NCBI RefSeq assembly: GCF_000234665.1 | Contig: NC_018329.1 | Coordinates: forward strand, 618,489-682,488 | DNA: 64,000 nucleotides | Origin: Leishmania mexicana MHOM/GT/2001/U1103 | Taxonomy: Eukaryota > Euglenozoa > Kinetoplastea > Trypanosomatida > Trypanosomatidae | Direction: 5' to 3' | Shown here: piece after piece, positions 46,001 through 55,200 of the stretch | Numbering within the stretch: position 1 is the stretch's first letter | Layout: each line of letters begins with the position of its first letter | Position numbers and translations under genes: made by a program | The notes under the pieces: generated by a model | Databases searched by the model: none | The model's input: only the letters and a program-made list of their open reading frames with translations | Told to the model about the DNA's origin: nothing

Positions 46001-46574
46001 TGCTGAGGCCTGTCAGCTGATTGTACGCCAGCGACAGGTGCTCCAGGAGGAAGAGGCGCGGGATGTCGGTGTCACCAGCAATATCGCGGATGCGGTTGTA
46101 CGCGGCGTGGAGGTGCGTCAGCTGCCGACATCCGCGGTAAAGGGGAGGCGGTGGCGGGAGAAGGGGGAGCCCATCAGCGGCGGTTATGGTCGAGGCGGGC
46201 GACGATGCACGGAGCGCCGATGGTGGCAAGAGCAGATTGTGGAGGGTTTCGAATGCGTTGTGCTCCAAGACGATGCAGCGCAGGTATTCAAAGCGAAGAA
46301 AGTTGGTGTGCAGTGAGGTGAAGCCGCGGCGGTCGCAGACGTACTCGAGCACCTCCGGCACTGCTGTCGAGGGAATGTTCAGCTCGGCCAGCGGGTCGCA
46401 CACAAGAGAGGCGCCGCTCCTGGAAGCAAGGGATGGTTGAGTACCGTGGCTGCTGCCGCTCAGCTGTGCGGCAACGGGCGCCGACCCGCGGCAGAGTTTT
46501 CTTGCCTGCGGCCTGGCCTCACGACGTAAAATGTCGTGATAGCGCTGCTGCTCGACCGCCCGCATACTCCACAT
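43080..46574 (-). CDS. Leucine-rich repeat protein with long low-complexity tail (1164 aa)
   Basis: Residues about 70-245 form an SDS22-like leucine-rich repeat block: LRCIVLEHNAFETLHNLLL, LTHLHAAYNRIRDI, LEHLSLAYNQLTGL, LRFLDLRGNPLTG. It ends in the LRR-cap sequence YRERCIAALPQVEVLDRQSV. This bidentate arrangement is common in axonemal and cytoskeletal LRR proteins. The remaining 900 residues are mostly Ala/Ser/Gly/Pro runs, with a short conserved-looking helical island around ALTEILVLLHDVYSLKELQA. A terminal region (LTLTAVLTALLFSPAFVRSR, VQAVKMHAAHIEAALA) may be a helical interaction module. No enzyme motif or membrane segment is seen. The function is unknown; a flagellar role is a guess from the LRR type. 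Met4 is an alternative start. Confidence 0.8.
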   Translation of the reverse strand: MWSMRAVEQQRYHDILRREARPQARKLCRGSAPVAAQLSGSSHGTQPSLASRSGASLVCDPLAELNIPSTAVPEVLEYVCDRRGFTSLHTNFLRFEYLRCIVLEHNAFETLHNLLLPPSALRASSPASTITAADGLPLLPPPPPLYRGCRQLTHLHAAYNRIRDIAGDTDIPRLFLLEHLSLAYNQLTGLSKVLDALKRLRNLRFLDLRGNPLTGESRYRERCIAALPQVEVLDRQSVTPKEREEAAAPTRWNGRAHESRSHSAATSADTAVSSARPRTSPSCTTRLRAAGDPFAKSLTAKDLERVYAAYLRQQRQAQEAASQSTAAAWRQQEETWESFHAVWTLSQPGMPLSADGWQRTQMAAAAAASESAEGNVERPETQSSFLVSAPNFRVSGSSSASPSAPSSPLHAGRKPIKTPSVPPATTTITAAAAATQVNVGSGTAALNVIIEVSFDRPLFPSSAETAGTPESATSQLAAAAASTRSGPLPSAATANPLLPSIHDSLYFRTVRGGSATSCKGMAPLLPAAASPPAVSRLLPVKGLAPDRLTTLQRTLQASAQVVRVVTARQSSLGTLKKLSAVQERVGSGQRNVAPSPPPSTVAAATSIPVEYSTLRTIQETKYAVIPPPWEDATVRVAVGGATETVAKSPRAVVASPAATGASEASPNCIGVVSPSTTQQEALTEILVLLHDVYSLKELQALEGEYGGAELLRLLPLREWSAVGSESGPGEVVCTTVAARQAMTLLSHSDNVGSPAGGGGGNVRGSASQHDRKCVAASKGTAHRGNTKPGSVATRGGGGADTAAGGVPTAAAALDAARAALRSEPQLVWQLLTGPYMVAGATAGGSPGVVVALGKSIEDASGSVSLIRKSSSSSAAITAPPPEAAISSNAGARGNAAATSVSPVSLRDPEAVQHLVRPIGPYASHVLGPLLTLLRVPVAEEGVQSMCDALAAHHAVHERAIAAASMSKATTAELQPRSSSTGPRNKKESLLATEENGSAEAKSRRPVRGAASALLPDGGASASLLSASAAAGPQTRSSVKAAQMLPQQRPRQWVATQLTLTAVLTALLFSPAFVRSRVAYLEEKLTRATSATAAASVIATADHAGQKGGGAAATLPLLFHRVQAVKMHAAHIEAALAAAGPSVTTSEALRLLDPTQVLAAYTGRR

Positions 46575-47172
46575 TTGCCACTATTGCGTCCGTGTATGTG
46601 TGCGTGCGTGCGCGTATGGATGCCAGCCTCCTTGAGTCGATGCAGGGAGAGGGATGAAGGGCCGAGGTGGGGATGAAGCGGCGGCGTGCGCAGGGAGCGG
46701 TGGATGGGCGCGCTGAGAGAGAACGTGCATGAGAGAAGCGGGAGGGAAAGAGGAGAGATGGAGCTGGGCGCGGCAGAGGCGGTGCGGCCGAACCACTCTT
46801 GCCTTTTGTCCGCCCTCCCTTGCCCTCGCCACCTGTCGACCTTGCAGAGCGCACATTTCACAGTGGCAAGTACATATACTCATGTGGCGTGCTAGGAGAG
46901 TTTCGGGGATGTGCGCCGCCCTGCTCTTCAACTCCGCGGGTGCGCCTCACTGCAGGGCGCGTCACCAGCTACTTTCCTTCTCCCGCCAAACATGCCAAAG
47001 GAGAAGAGAGGGCGAGGGCGGAGAGGCCGCAAGCCTGAGGCTTTTCCTCGCGTTCCGCCGTGCGTGCTGGTTGGATGGCGCTCGCCGGAACACAATACAA
47101 TGCCTCGCGTGTGAGCACAACCGCGTATACACATACACGTAAAGCCATTTTCTCGCAGCCACGCCTAAACGT

Positions 47173-47210
<38 letters not shown>

Positions 47211-47255
47211 CACACACATCAGGAAGAGCGCCAGTGCTGTCGATTACGTCGACCG
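46575..47255. other. Spacer between LSm8 and the LRR gene
   Basis: No gene seen. A CA run of about 17 units (47175-47209) lies in the LSm8 3' flank. Confidence 0.65.
47175..47209. repeat. (AC)n microsatellite
   Basis: AC run of about 17 units just past the LSm8 stop codon. Confidence 0.9.
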
Positions 47256-47651
47256 TCACCACGACCTCGCTACAGTCGTGGCAGGCGGCATATCCCGTCC
47301 TCGCCAATCCTTCACGTTTGTGCCAGCCTCCTCGTACACGTCGATGGCAGCTATGGAGACCACGTCGGCACCGCGCAGCATCATCACGCCCAGTTGTACT
47401 TCTTCCAGGGGCGGCAGTGCATTGCGTGCAGTGCCACCGCTGCGGACAGCCGTGGAGACATCTTCATCGACCACGCCACCGTTGTCCTCTTCGGACGCGT
47501 CATCGTCGAAGTCGTACGGTGCGCCAGTGCGCTCGACGCAGGACGTGAGTACGATGTTCAGCAGCTGATCGGCTGCGTGGAGTACGCCGACGAGATTACG
47601 GCCATCTACCGTCACCACGGAGACGCGCTTGCGCAGGTACTGGGAGAGCAT
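47256..47651 (-). CDS. LSM8: LSm8, U6 snRNA-binding Sm-like protein
   Basis: A 131-residue Sm-fold protein. Sm1 (about 8-37) reads KRVSVVTVDGRNLVGVLHAA, matching the LSm8 pattern VAVITSDGRMIVGTL. Sm2 (84-103) contains LGVMMLRGADVVSIAAID, where LSm8 has the IVRGDNVAVIGEID segment. LSm8 is the subunit that makes the nuclear LSm2-8 ring, which holds the U6 snRNA 3' end for splicing; cytoplasmic rings use LSm1. An acidic insert of about 40 residues (42-82, DDDASEED) lengthens the loop between Sm1 and Sm2. Human LSm8 has about 96 residues in total. The start MLSQYLRKR fits the family; a predicted splice acceptor at 47714 supports it. In my memory LSm8 and PDH E1-beta are also neighbours in T. brucei. 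Confidence 0.88.
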   Translation of the reverse strand: MLSQYLRKRVSVVTVDGRNLVGVLHAADQLLNIVLTSCVERTGAPYDFDDDASEEDNGGVVDEDVSTAVRSGGTARNALPPLEEVQLGVMMLRGADVVSIAAIDVYEEAGTNVKDWRGRDMPPATTVARSW

Positions 47652-50205
47652 GTGCCGTGCGTAACGTCCGACACGCGGATGGGACTTCGGCAAACTACAG
47701 ACGCACGCGCACACTGAAGGGGGGGGGGGAGTCCCTGGCTGAGTGGGGGGGGGCGTTCTTTTTCTTTTGCGATATGGCAGCGCTCGATTACGTTCGGGTG
47801 TGTGTCGGTCAGCCTCCCCCGGGAGGTGAGCCCACAAATCCAAATCACAACAGCGGCAACACCGTGCATGCTCACTCCGTTGGGATGACCACGTGAGAGA
47901 GAGGGACAGAAAGAGGGGGAGGGCAGAGACGCAGTGGGGAGAGACAGGTGCGCGCGCACACACATATACATGCATACATACAGCCTCGTTGCGTGCTGCT
48001 GGGCCAAAGCACGAGTGCAGTCGCGGCGGCGTGTGCGTTCTCTGCGTTCACAAGCACCTTTCCCCCAAAAATAAACGAGTTGCATACGGCGTGCGCAAGA
48101 GGGAGGGAGGCGTGAAAGTGGAGGGAGGGGTCATGAGAGGCGGTGCTGGGGCGTATGTGCGACGTGTGTTCGTAACCCCAACCCGAACTACAACGCGTTT
48201 GGCCACACGGTGATGCGTCACCGATTCGATTGGAAGAGAGACACGGACTGCGTCGACGACTACTCGGACGACATCAGCGCGACGAATGCGGAGCAGGAAG
48301 AGCGAGGGCAAGCGGGAATGTGTGTGCGAGTTGTCCTTCTCGGCTGCCGCACCGCTGCTGCCTCTCACTCTCCACCTCCATTCGCCTCCAAGTTTCCTCG
48401 ACGCCAAACATACAGATGCACGCATACTCGAACATGTCGTTCTCTGTCGTCGCAATGTGCCTCTCCACATCTCCCCCCATACCGCTCTCTGCACCATCCC
48501 TCGCCCTTTACTGCACCACCCAGACTCCCGAACAGCCGCACTCGTCTGGAAGGAGAGCACAGATTCGTGGTGCCGGCCCACGCGTGTCCACGCCGCGTCT
48601 CTCTCGCTCTCTCTCCGTGTCTGTGCGTACACACAGATGGGGAAGAAGAGAAAACAGAAGGAACGCGGCGGCGGCGGGTGCATCGCGCCCAAAAATCGAG
48701 ACTGTGCTCCCCATCTACCGGGCGTGTGCGTGTCGCATCGCTTACGGGGCTCTGGTGTGTTTGATCGTTAAGTATACCGCTAAAACTTCGCCGCTTTTCC
48801 TCTCTTGGAAGGTGCACGTGTGTGCGGAGTACCTGCATGCGTTGGATGTGTGCGCACAGAGCTCGAGGATGTACATACACGCACGCACGCACACGCACGC
48901 ACGCACATGGAGAGGGAGAGAGGAAGAGACCCCCGCTTTTTCTTAGGTGAAAACCAAACAAAGGAAACGACGCCCGCGGCGTCTGAGGAGCGGCGGCGTC
49001 GCTCTTATCGCCTGCGCTAAGGGTGCGAGGTAGAGGTGTGTGCGTGTGTGTGTGTGTGTGACGTGGGGGAGGTGTGTTACGGGGACAGAGGACACTACTC
49101 GCTCTCTCCAGAGCTGCGTTCTGGTGTCTTGTCAAGGAAGATGCTCACGTTAGCGTTTGCCCCCTTGTCTGCTGGGCGTTGCGCTTCTCTGTTTTCTGGC
49201 GTCCTTTCGGGTCGATATTCAGCTTTAAATGAAACGTGCAGGCGCAACGCGCACACAACACATCGCCGTCGTCATCGGTAGCGCATCCCACCCCATCCCA
49301 TCCCTCCATGGGAGTCGGAGGGGGGCAAGAGGGACATGGGAGGAGGGGGGGCCAGGCGAAGATGAGCCCGATGGTTTAATTTTCATCGAACAACTTCCGT
49401 GCTGGGGATGCTGCTACCCTTACGTCATTCTCTCGCTGCTGCGCTCTGCCTCACTTGTCAGACGCACGCACGCACGCCTGACACGGGGGGAGGGGGAGGG
49501 GGGCACCGAGCACGGGAGAGGGGGGGGGGGTAAATGGGGAGCGACGGAAGGCGAGGCCTTTTGAGGTTCGGGGGAATGTGGGATGCGCGTGCACGTGTGC
49601 CGACTTCGTGTGTCACTCGTCAACGAAGGGCGAGAGGAGGACATACAGCACCACAGTGCGCCATACCCGCCCCGTTCTCTCCTTCCCTATTTCGCACGCG
49701 CACCGTGTGTCAAGACATCCCCAAGCCAGGCAAGAGAACACATGAGGAGGAGAGCGAGAGAGGTCGCACGGAGACAAACCGAACGTGCCGGTAAAGACCC
49801 AGACGAACAGACGGACGCGGGGGGGGGGGAAATGGTAGGATACACACACACACACGGGAAGGGGAAGGGGAAGGGGGGACGCTTACAGGCAGACGGAGGC
49901 GGCAACAACAGGATACAACGTGGTGTGCTGAGAGGTCCCTCTCAGCGCGGATAAAGAAATTCAGCCGCGGACACACAGAGGGAGACGTGATCGACCACGT
50001 ACGTACGGGGTTGGGTGGGCGTGAGGCAACGCATGGGGAAGCACACGCCAGTGCGTGCACGGCGCCTTACCTCCTCTATCTTCTGGTGTCCCCCCTCGCG
50101 CTCTATGCAGGGGGCTATTTCGTCGTTGCTTGGCTTCCTGTAGATTCCCGAGAAGACTTGTAGCCCACTAGAGGAAGCACACACACACGCACGCACGCAC
50201 ACGCT
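47652..50205. other. Long spacer: PDH E1-beta 3' flank and LSm8 5' flank
   Basis: I found no convincing gene in 2.5 kb. Frames such as plus 48230-48946 and minus 48048-48692 have shifting composition and no family resemblance. It contains CA/TG runs (near 49045-49060 and 49842-49856), CACG repeats near 48885-48906, and several G tracts. Most is probably PDH E1-beta 3' UTR. Confidence 0.65.
47714..47736 (-). promoter_or_regulatory. Putative trans-splice acceptor for LSm8
   Basis: On the minus strand a C run of about 10 is followed by TTCAG, the first AG after it, at 47715-47714. It predicts a 5' UTR of about 63 nt before the LSm8 ATG. Confidence 0.5.
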
Positions 50206-51258
50206 TTAACTGAGCACCCGCTTTGCAGCGGCCATGACGTCGGCCACCTGCGGCTGCGAGGCCGTTTCGATATCCTTGCTGTACGGTGTTGGACAGTCGG
50301 CGCACGACACGCGCTCGATCGGGGCATCGAGGTAGTCGAACGTGTCGCTCTCCATGACACAGGCGCAGATCTCAGCACCAATGTTGCACACAGGGAAGGA
50401 CTCATCGACTGTGACCGCACGGTGCGTCTTCTTGATGGAGTTGAAGATCGTCTGACGGTCGAGCGGGCGCAGGGAGCGAAGGTTGATCACCTCTGCCTGC
50501 ACACCCTCTGCGGCGAGCTTCTCAGCCGCCTTCAAGCACAGATCCACACCGCGAGAGAAGCCGATGAGGGTGATGTCCTTGCCCTCGCGCTCAATCTTCG
50601 CCTTGCCGAACGGGATCACAAAGTTCTTGTCCGCTACCTCGTCGGTGACGGGGAAGGACTCGCTGTACAGCAGCTCGTGCTCGAGGACCACCACGGGGTT
50701 ATCGTCGCGGATGGCCGCCTTCATCATGCCGCGGGCGTCCTCGCAGCTGTACGGCGCAATTACCTTCAGACCGGGCACGGACGCGTACCACGGGCCGAAG
50801 CACTGACTATGCTGGGCACCTACACCAGCCGAAGCACCGTTGGGACCGCGAAAGACTATGGGGCACTTCATCTGGCCGCCAGACATATACAGGCCCTTGC
50901 CGGCCGAGTTGACGATCTGATCAATAGCCTGCATGGCGAAGTTGAAGGTCATGAACTCGCACACGGGGCGCAGGCCGCTGAGAGCGGCACCAACGGCCAT
51001 GCCAGCGAAGCCGTGCTCTGTGATGGGCATGTCGATGATGCGGTCCTTGCCATACTTGTCCACAAGGCCCTTGGTCACCTTGTAGGCACCTTGGTATTGG
51101 CCGACCTCCTCACCAATCACAAAGACCGTCTCTTCACGGGCAAGCTCCTCGTCGAGGGCCGAGTGGATCGCATCGCGCACCGTCATGTTGATCGTGGCGC
51201 AGCGCGCCGCCATGGCGGCGGACGCAGAGAAGAGAGCTCGGGAGGCGAAGCGGCGCAT
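50206..51258 (-). CDS. PDHB: Pyruvate dehydrogenase E1 component, beta subunit
   Basis: A 350-residue protein with an arginine/alanine-rich presequence ([20 protein letters not shown]) followed by the full transketolase-type fold. Marker segments are [35 protein letters not shown] with the thiamine-contacting Glu at about 51, [40 protein letters not shown] and [12 protein letters not shown]. It ends [20 protein letters not shown]. It pairs with E1-alpha (not in the window) to decarboxylate pyruvate with thiamine diphosphate in the mitochondrial matrix, feeding acetyl units to E2. Length is standard and no key residue seems missing. Trans-splicing is predicted about 100 nt upstream. Confidence 0.96.
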   Translation of the reverse strand: MRRFASRALFSASAAMAARCATINMTVRDAIHSALDEELAREETVFVIGEEVGQYQGAYKVTKGLVDKYGKDRIIDMPITEHGFAGMAVGAALSGLRPVCEFMTFNFAMQAIDQIVNSAGKGLYMSGGQMKCPIVFRGPNGASAGVGAQHSQCFGPWYASVPGLKVIAPYSCEDARGMMKAAIRDDNPVVVLEHELLYSESFPVTDEVADKNFVIPFGKAKIEREGKDITLIGFSRGVDLCLKAAEKLAAEGVQAEVINLRSLRPLDRQTIFNSIKKTHRAVTVDESFPVCNIGAEICACVMESDTFDYLDAPIERVSCADCPTPYSKDIETASQPQVADVMAAAKRVLS

Positions 51259-52286
51259 GGCGTTCTCTGTGTGTGTGTTGGCGTGGTTTGGGGAGACGAG
51301 GGAGGGGCCGAGGGTGGCTGCTGTCGGTGATGTGGCGGTGATGATTATTATCGATTAGTACCTTGAGGGAGATGAATGAGGGGGCCAAGGAAGAAAGGGG
51401 GAGGGTATGTGTGCGCTTGTGTGAACTGTGCGTGTATGTGCTTGTAACATGCGAGAATCAATGGAGAGCAAGGGAGTGTGTTCGCGAGAAGATTTTTCGG
51501 GCGAGCAGGGCATGAGGTCAGGGTGGCGATAACCAATGCACATGCACCTGGAATCGCCGAGCATGAAGGAAAGGGTGCTTGTGCGCGCTTGAGGACGCAT
51601 CTGCAGTAAGCTGGGCAAGGGGGAGGGGTGAAGAGTCCGAAACGCGAGAGGGGGGGGGTGCAGAAAGCTGACACATCTCTCACCACTATTCTGCCGCTGC
51701 TGATTACTGTCGCTCCTTCGGTACGCTCATGCCTCTCCCTCTCCCTCTCCCTCTGTTCCCTCCCCCCCTCCCCTGACCTCCTCCATCAGCCTCGTTAGCC
51801 TTCCCATGGCCGTGCCCTCTCGTTGGGCTTTTCGCATTGCCCCTGTGCCACCCACAGCCACCATCAGCGCTTGCGTGTGCCGGCCCCACGCACCTTCTTC
51901 CGCGTTTTCCTTTTGTAGGGCGCATTCTACCCACAACAGGCCGAGATGGAGAGGAGGGGGGGAGGCTGTCTGCCCGTGCTGCAGAGTCACCTGCCTTGGC
52001 TTCTGTCTTCAGTGCACTCCCCCCTCTCTCTGCCTCCCTATCCCTCTCGAATGGCCCGTCATCTCGCACCGTGTTCATCCTTTCACTCAAGGGGCACAGC
52101 CAGAACAACTACCCCACCACCCAAGCACCGCTCACCGCTTACACGGCGTTCAAAAGCCTCTCAAGAGACGCCTCCCGACACACATACACCCACACACAGT
52201 TACAGACGAGAGCCGCCGTTCACATCACCACGTACCTCCTCCTCCTCCCCACTGTGTACAGGAACGGCGCCCTGTACTGCTGCTGC
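51259..52286. other. Spacer upstream of PDH E1-beta
   Basis: No gene seen. Pyrimidine-rich on the transcript near 51378-51405 and CT-rich on the plus strand near 51733-51775. It also holds the 3' flank of the 1570-aa gene. Confidence 0.65.
51362..51405 (-). promoter_or_regulatory. Putative trans-splice acceptor for PDH E1-beta
   Basis: Minus-strand pyrimidine tract (51378-51405) followed by CTCAAG with the AG at 51363-51362, giving a 5' UTR of about 104 nt. Confidence 0.4.
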
Positions 52287-55200
52287 TCAGCGACGTGTGC
52301 GCTTGAAGTCGGCACGATACCGTTTGCTGTCCTTTCGAGGGTTTTGCCAGGGTTTCTCGCCACCATCGCCACCACCACGGTCGTCACGGCTCCTCTTGCG
52401 GTCCTTTTCGCTGCGGCGCTCGTTCTCTCGACGGTCTCCGCGCTTTCTGCGGCCGCTGCTGCTACGCTCCACTGGCGCGGCGGCGGCGGACGAGGCGGTC
52501 GTGAGGGCTTCCGCCGCTCTCGCCGCGGGCGAAGAGGAGGACGATGGCCTCGGGTGAAGGGTAAAGAGGCAGTGAACGTCATCGGCGACGCCGCAGTCGG
52601 TGCGCGCCGCACTTTTCTCCACGACTGCTAGCTGCTGCGCAATGACGTCCATGACGGCACTCCTGCGCCGGGCCTTGAGCTTCTCTACGGTGCTGCGCAG
52701 CTTCTCCACCGTGCTGCGCACGAGCGACAATGGATCACCGAGGTGCTGCAAAACCAGCACGATCTTCCACTCGTCAAGAATACCGTTTCGCAGCGCAATC
52801 TTCTGCACGGCCATGATAACGTCGCCGCACATGTGCTGCACCATGCGGAACGCGTCTGCCTCCGTGTCGGAGAAACAGCGATGATATAGGCCCGCTGCAC
52901 TGGCCTCAGTCAAGAAGCTCTTCTTGTACGGCAGCACAATATCTTGCAGGACACACCGCAGGCAACACACGGAGGACAGCGCCTCGGTGCGGGTGCACTC
53001 AGCTAGAGAGTTCGCGAGCGTGAAGAAGAAGCGCTGGCACATGCGCTGCCGCTCTTGCACACTCATCGTGATGGGCAGATGCACGTCGCTCAGTGCATGC
53101 AGGAGATGGCCGAGCGTGGCGGCGCTGAAAGCGCCGTCCACCGGCGAGATGCGCGCACGCTGAACGAGGGCCTCGTGTACCTGATCCAGGTAGTCGCGCA
53201 GCGTGGCCGGCTTAAGGACGGCTCCTGCAGCGTCGGCGGAGCTGGTGGTCGTGGTCGCCGTAATCGTCGCCTCCTTCGTGTCCTCGGTAGATGCGACGGT
53301 CGTGGCCTTCTCATTTTCTGACGTTTCTCGCTGCTGTTGCAGCAGCAGCAACGCGCGCAGGTCACCGCGGACGGCCTCTCGTAACTCGTGCACAGTCACG
53401 GTTGTGTCTGGAGCACTCTCCGTTTTCAGTTGCTCCACCATCGCGCGGATTCCGAGGAGCGTCTTTGTTGGCGCGTGCGACCCGCACTGAACGGAGAACT
53501 CCCGCAGGAGTCGCTTCGCTGCCGTCTGCACACGTGCAGCGGAGTCCACCTCCTCGTACGTGCAGGCCCAGAACCAAGACAGCCAGCGGTGGCTGCTGCT
53601 GCTTCTGCTGCGCTGCTGCTGCTGCTGCGCGGGTGGCGGATACGCAACACCAGGCGAGCTGACAGCTTCGGCGCTCTCTGTGCTGGCGACGGCGCCTTCT
53701 GACTCAGCAGGGTCCACTACATTGCTGCCCGGCTGCACCTTGACACGATCTCGTAGAGAGAGAAGAAAAGGGTGCGCTACAACGTGGGGCGACAACAGCG
53801 TCGCCGACATCGGGCGCGGAGAATACAGATGCTGGATCACCGTCGCCGCCGCCTCCGCAGACAGGGACAATGATGACACGTTCATCTGCAGCGCACACCA
53901 GCGACACATACCGAAGAACACAGACGTCATCACATCAATCGCCAGGCTGCGCGTCCAGAACAGCCCCGACGCCGTCTTGGCGCTTTCGTGAGGCTCCGCA
54001 AACCGCCCGTTCGCCACCGCTGCCGCCTCCTGCAGAATGGCCAGAAATGGGGCAGAAGACGTGGAGACGGCGGCAGGCGCTGCTGTGACCAGTTCGCACA
54101 AATACCGCTGCGCGGCCTTGTGCGCGTGCCATGCCGACTCCGCCACTGGGGTGTCTTCGGCTCGCCAGAAGTACAGCCGCGGCAGCTCCCACGCATAGGC
54201 CATTGCACAGCCAGAGGGGTACTTGGCCGTCAGCGCAAGACTCACGTCCGCGTCCTCTGCGGTGGCGTAGTCGAGAGCCATGGCGCGCAGCGGCGGCACA
54301 AAGAAGGCGGCGAGGCCGTGGCGCTGCTGATCGATGATGTGATGACGCAGGTACTCGATGAGAGTACGCCCACCCTCGCCGAGAAACGTCTCCAGCGCAG
54401 CGCGCAAGCGAGGTAGCACCGTGGATGGCAGCGTGCGGAAGACGGCTGCAAAGAACATGAAGAGCTCGCTTGTGGCCACCTCGTCACCGGTGTTGCGCAT
54501 GCGTGTGACGCAGGCCTCATCCAGCGCTGCACCGAAGAAGCTCGCGAGCGTTGCGGGGAGGGAGCTAGGCGACGCCCACATGAGCGCGACATCACCGTCC
54601 GCCGTCTCTTCTCCGGCCGTGTTGTCGCCGGCGAGTTCCTGAAAGCGGTCCAGCACGTTCTGCATGGCCTGATCCAGGGATGAAAAGACTCGGTAATGGC
54701 GAGGAAAGTACAGCTCCACGAGCTGCACCGCAGACAGCGGCTCTTCCGTCAGGGCTTTGACGCGCGTGGCGCTACTGGGCGGCTGCGTGGAGAGGTTGGC
54801 GGTGGAGGCGTCTGGCGTGGCGCCAGGATCCCCTGCGCCGCCTTTTTCACGCACCACCGCATCCACACGGACACCCAGCGTCACACTGTTCACTCTGAGA
54901 AGTACCTGAAACACGCGGTCCTGCATCACTGACAGCGGCTGCTGAAGCGCGGCGAAGGCAAGTGGAAGAAGACTGTGGGACTCCGTGCTGTGGGCTTGGC
55001 GATCCGTTCCAACTGCGGCGGCTTGCCCAGACACATGCGCACCCGTTGAGGAGCAGCTGAGGCAGCCCATCACACGAGAGAAACACGCCGCGGCAAATGT
55101 GCAGTCCCGCGCGTGGCGGTGATGCACGCGCAACTGCCGACGTGCCCCACAGGTCGTGTGCGTGAAGAGAGCGTAGCCACCGTCCTGAGTAGCGTGCGTG

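Noticed and set aside
48048..48692. Minus-strand frame (214 codons) in the same spacer
   Set aside because: It is in the right direction, but has no domain and spans repeats; I kept the spacer as non-coding.
48230..48946. Plus-strand frame (238 codons) in the long spacer
   Set aside because: Composition is patchwork, overlapping frames on both strands are equally open, and it would oppose the unit's transcription direction.
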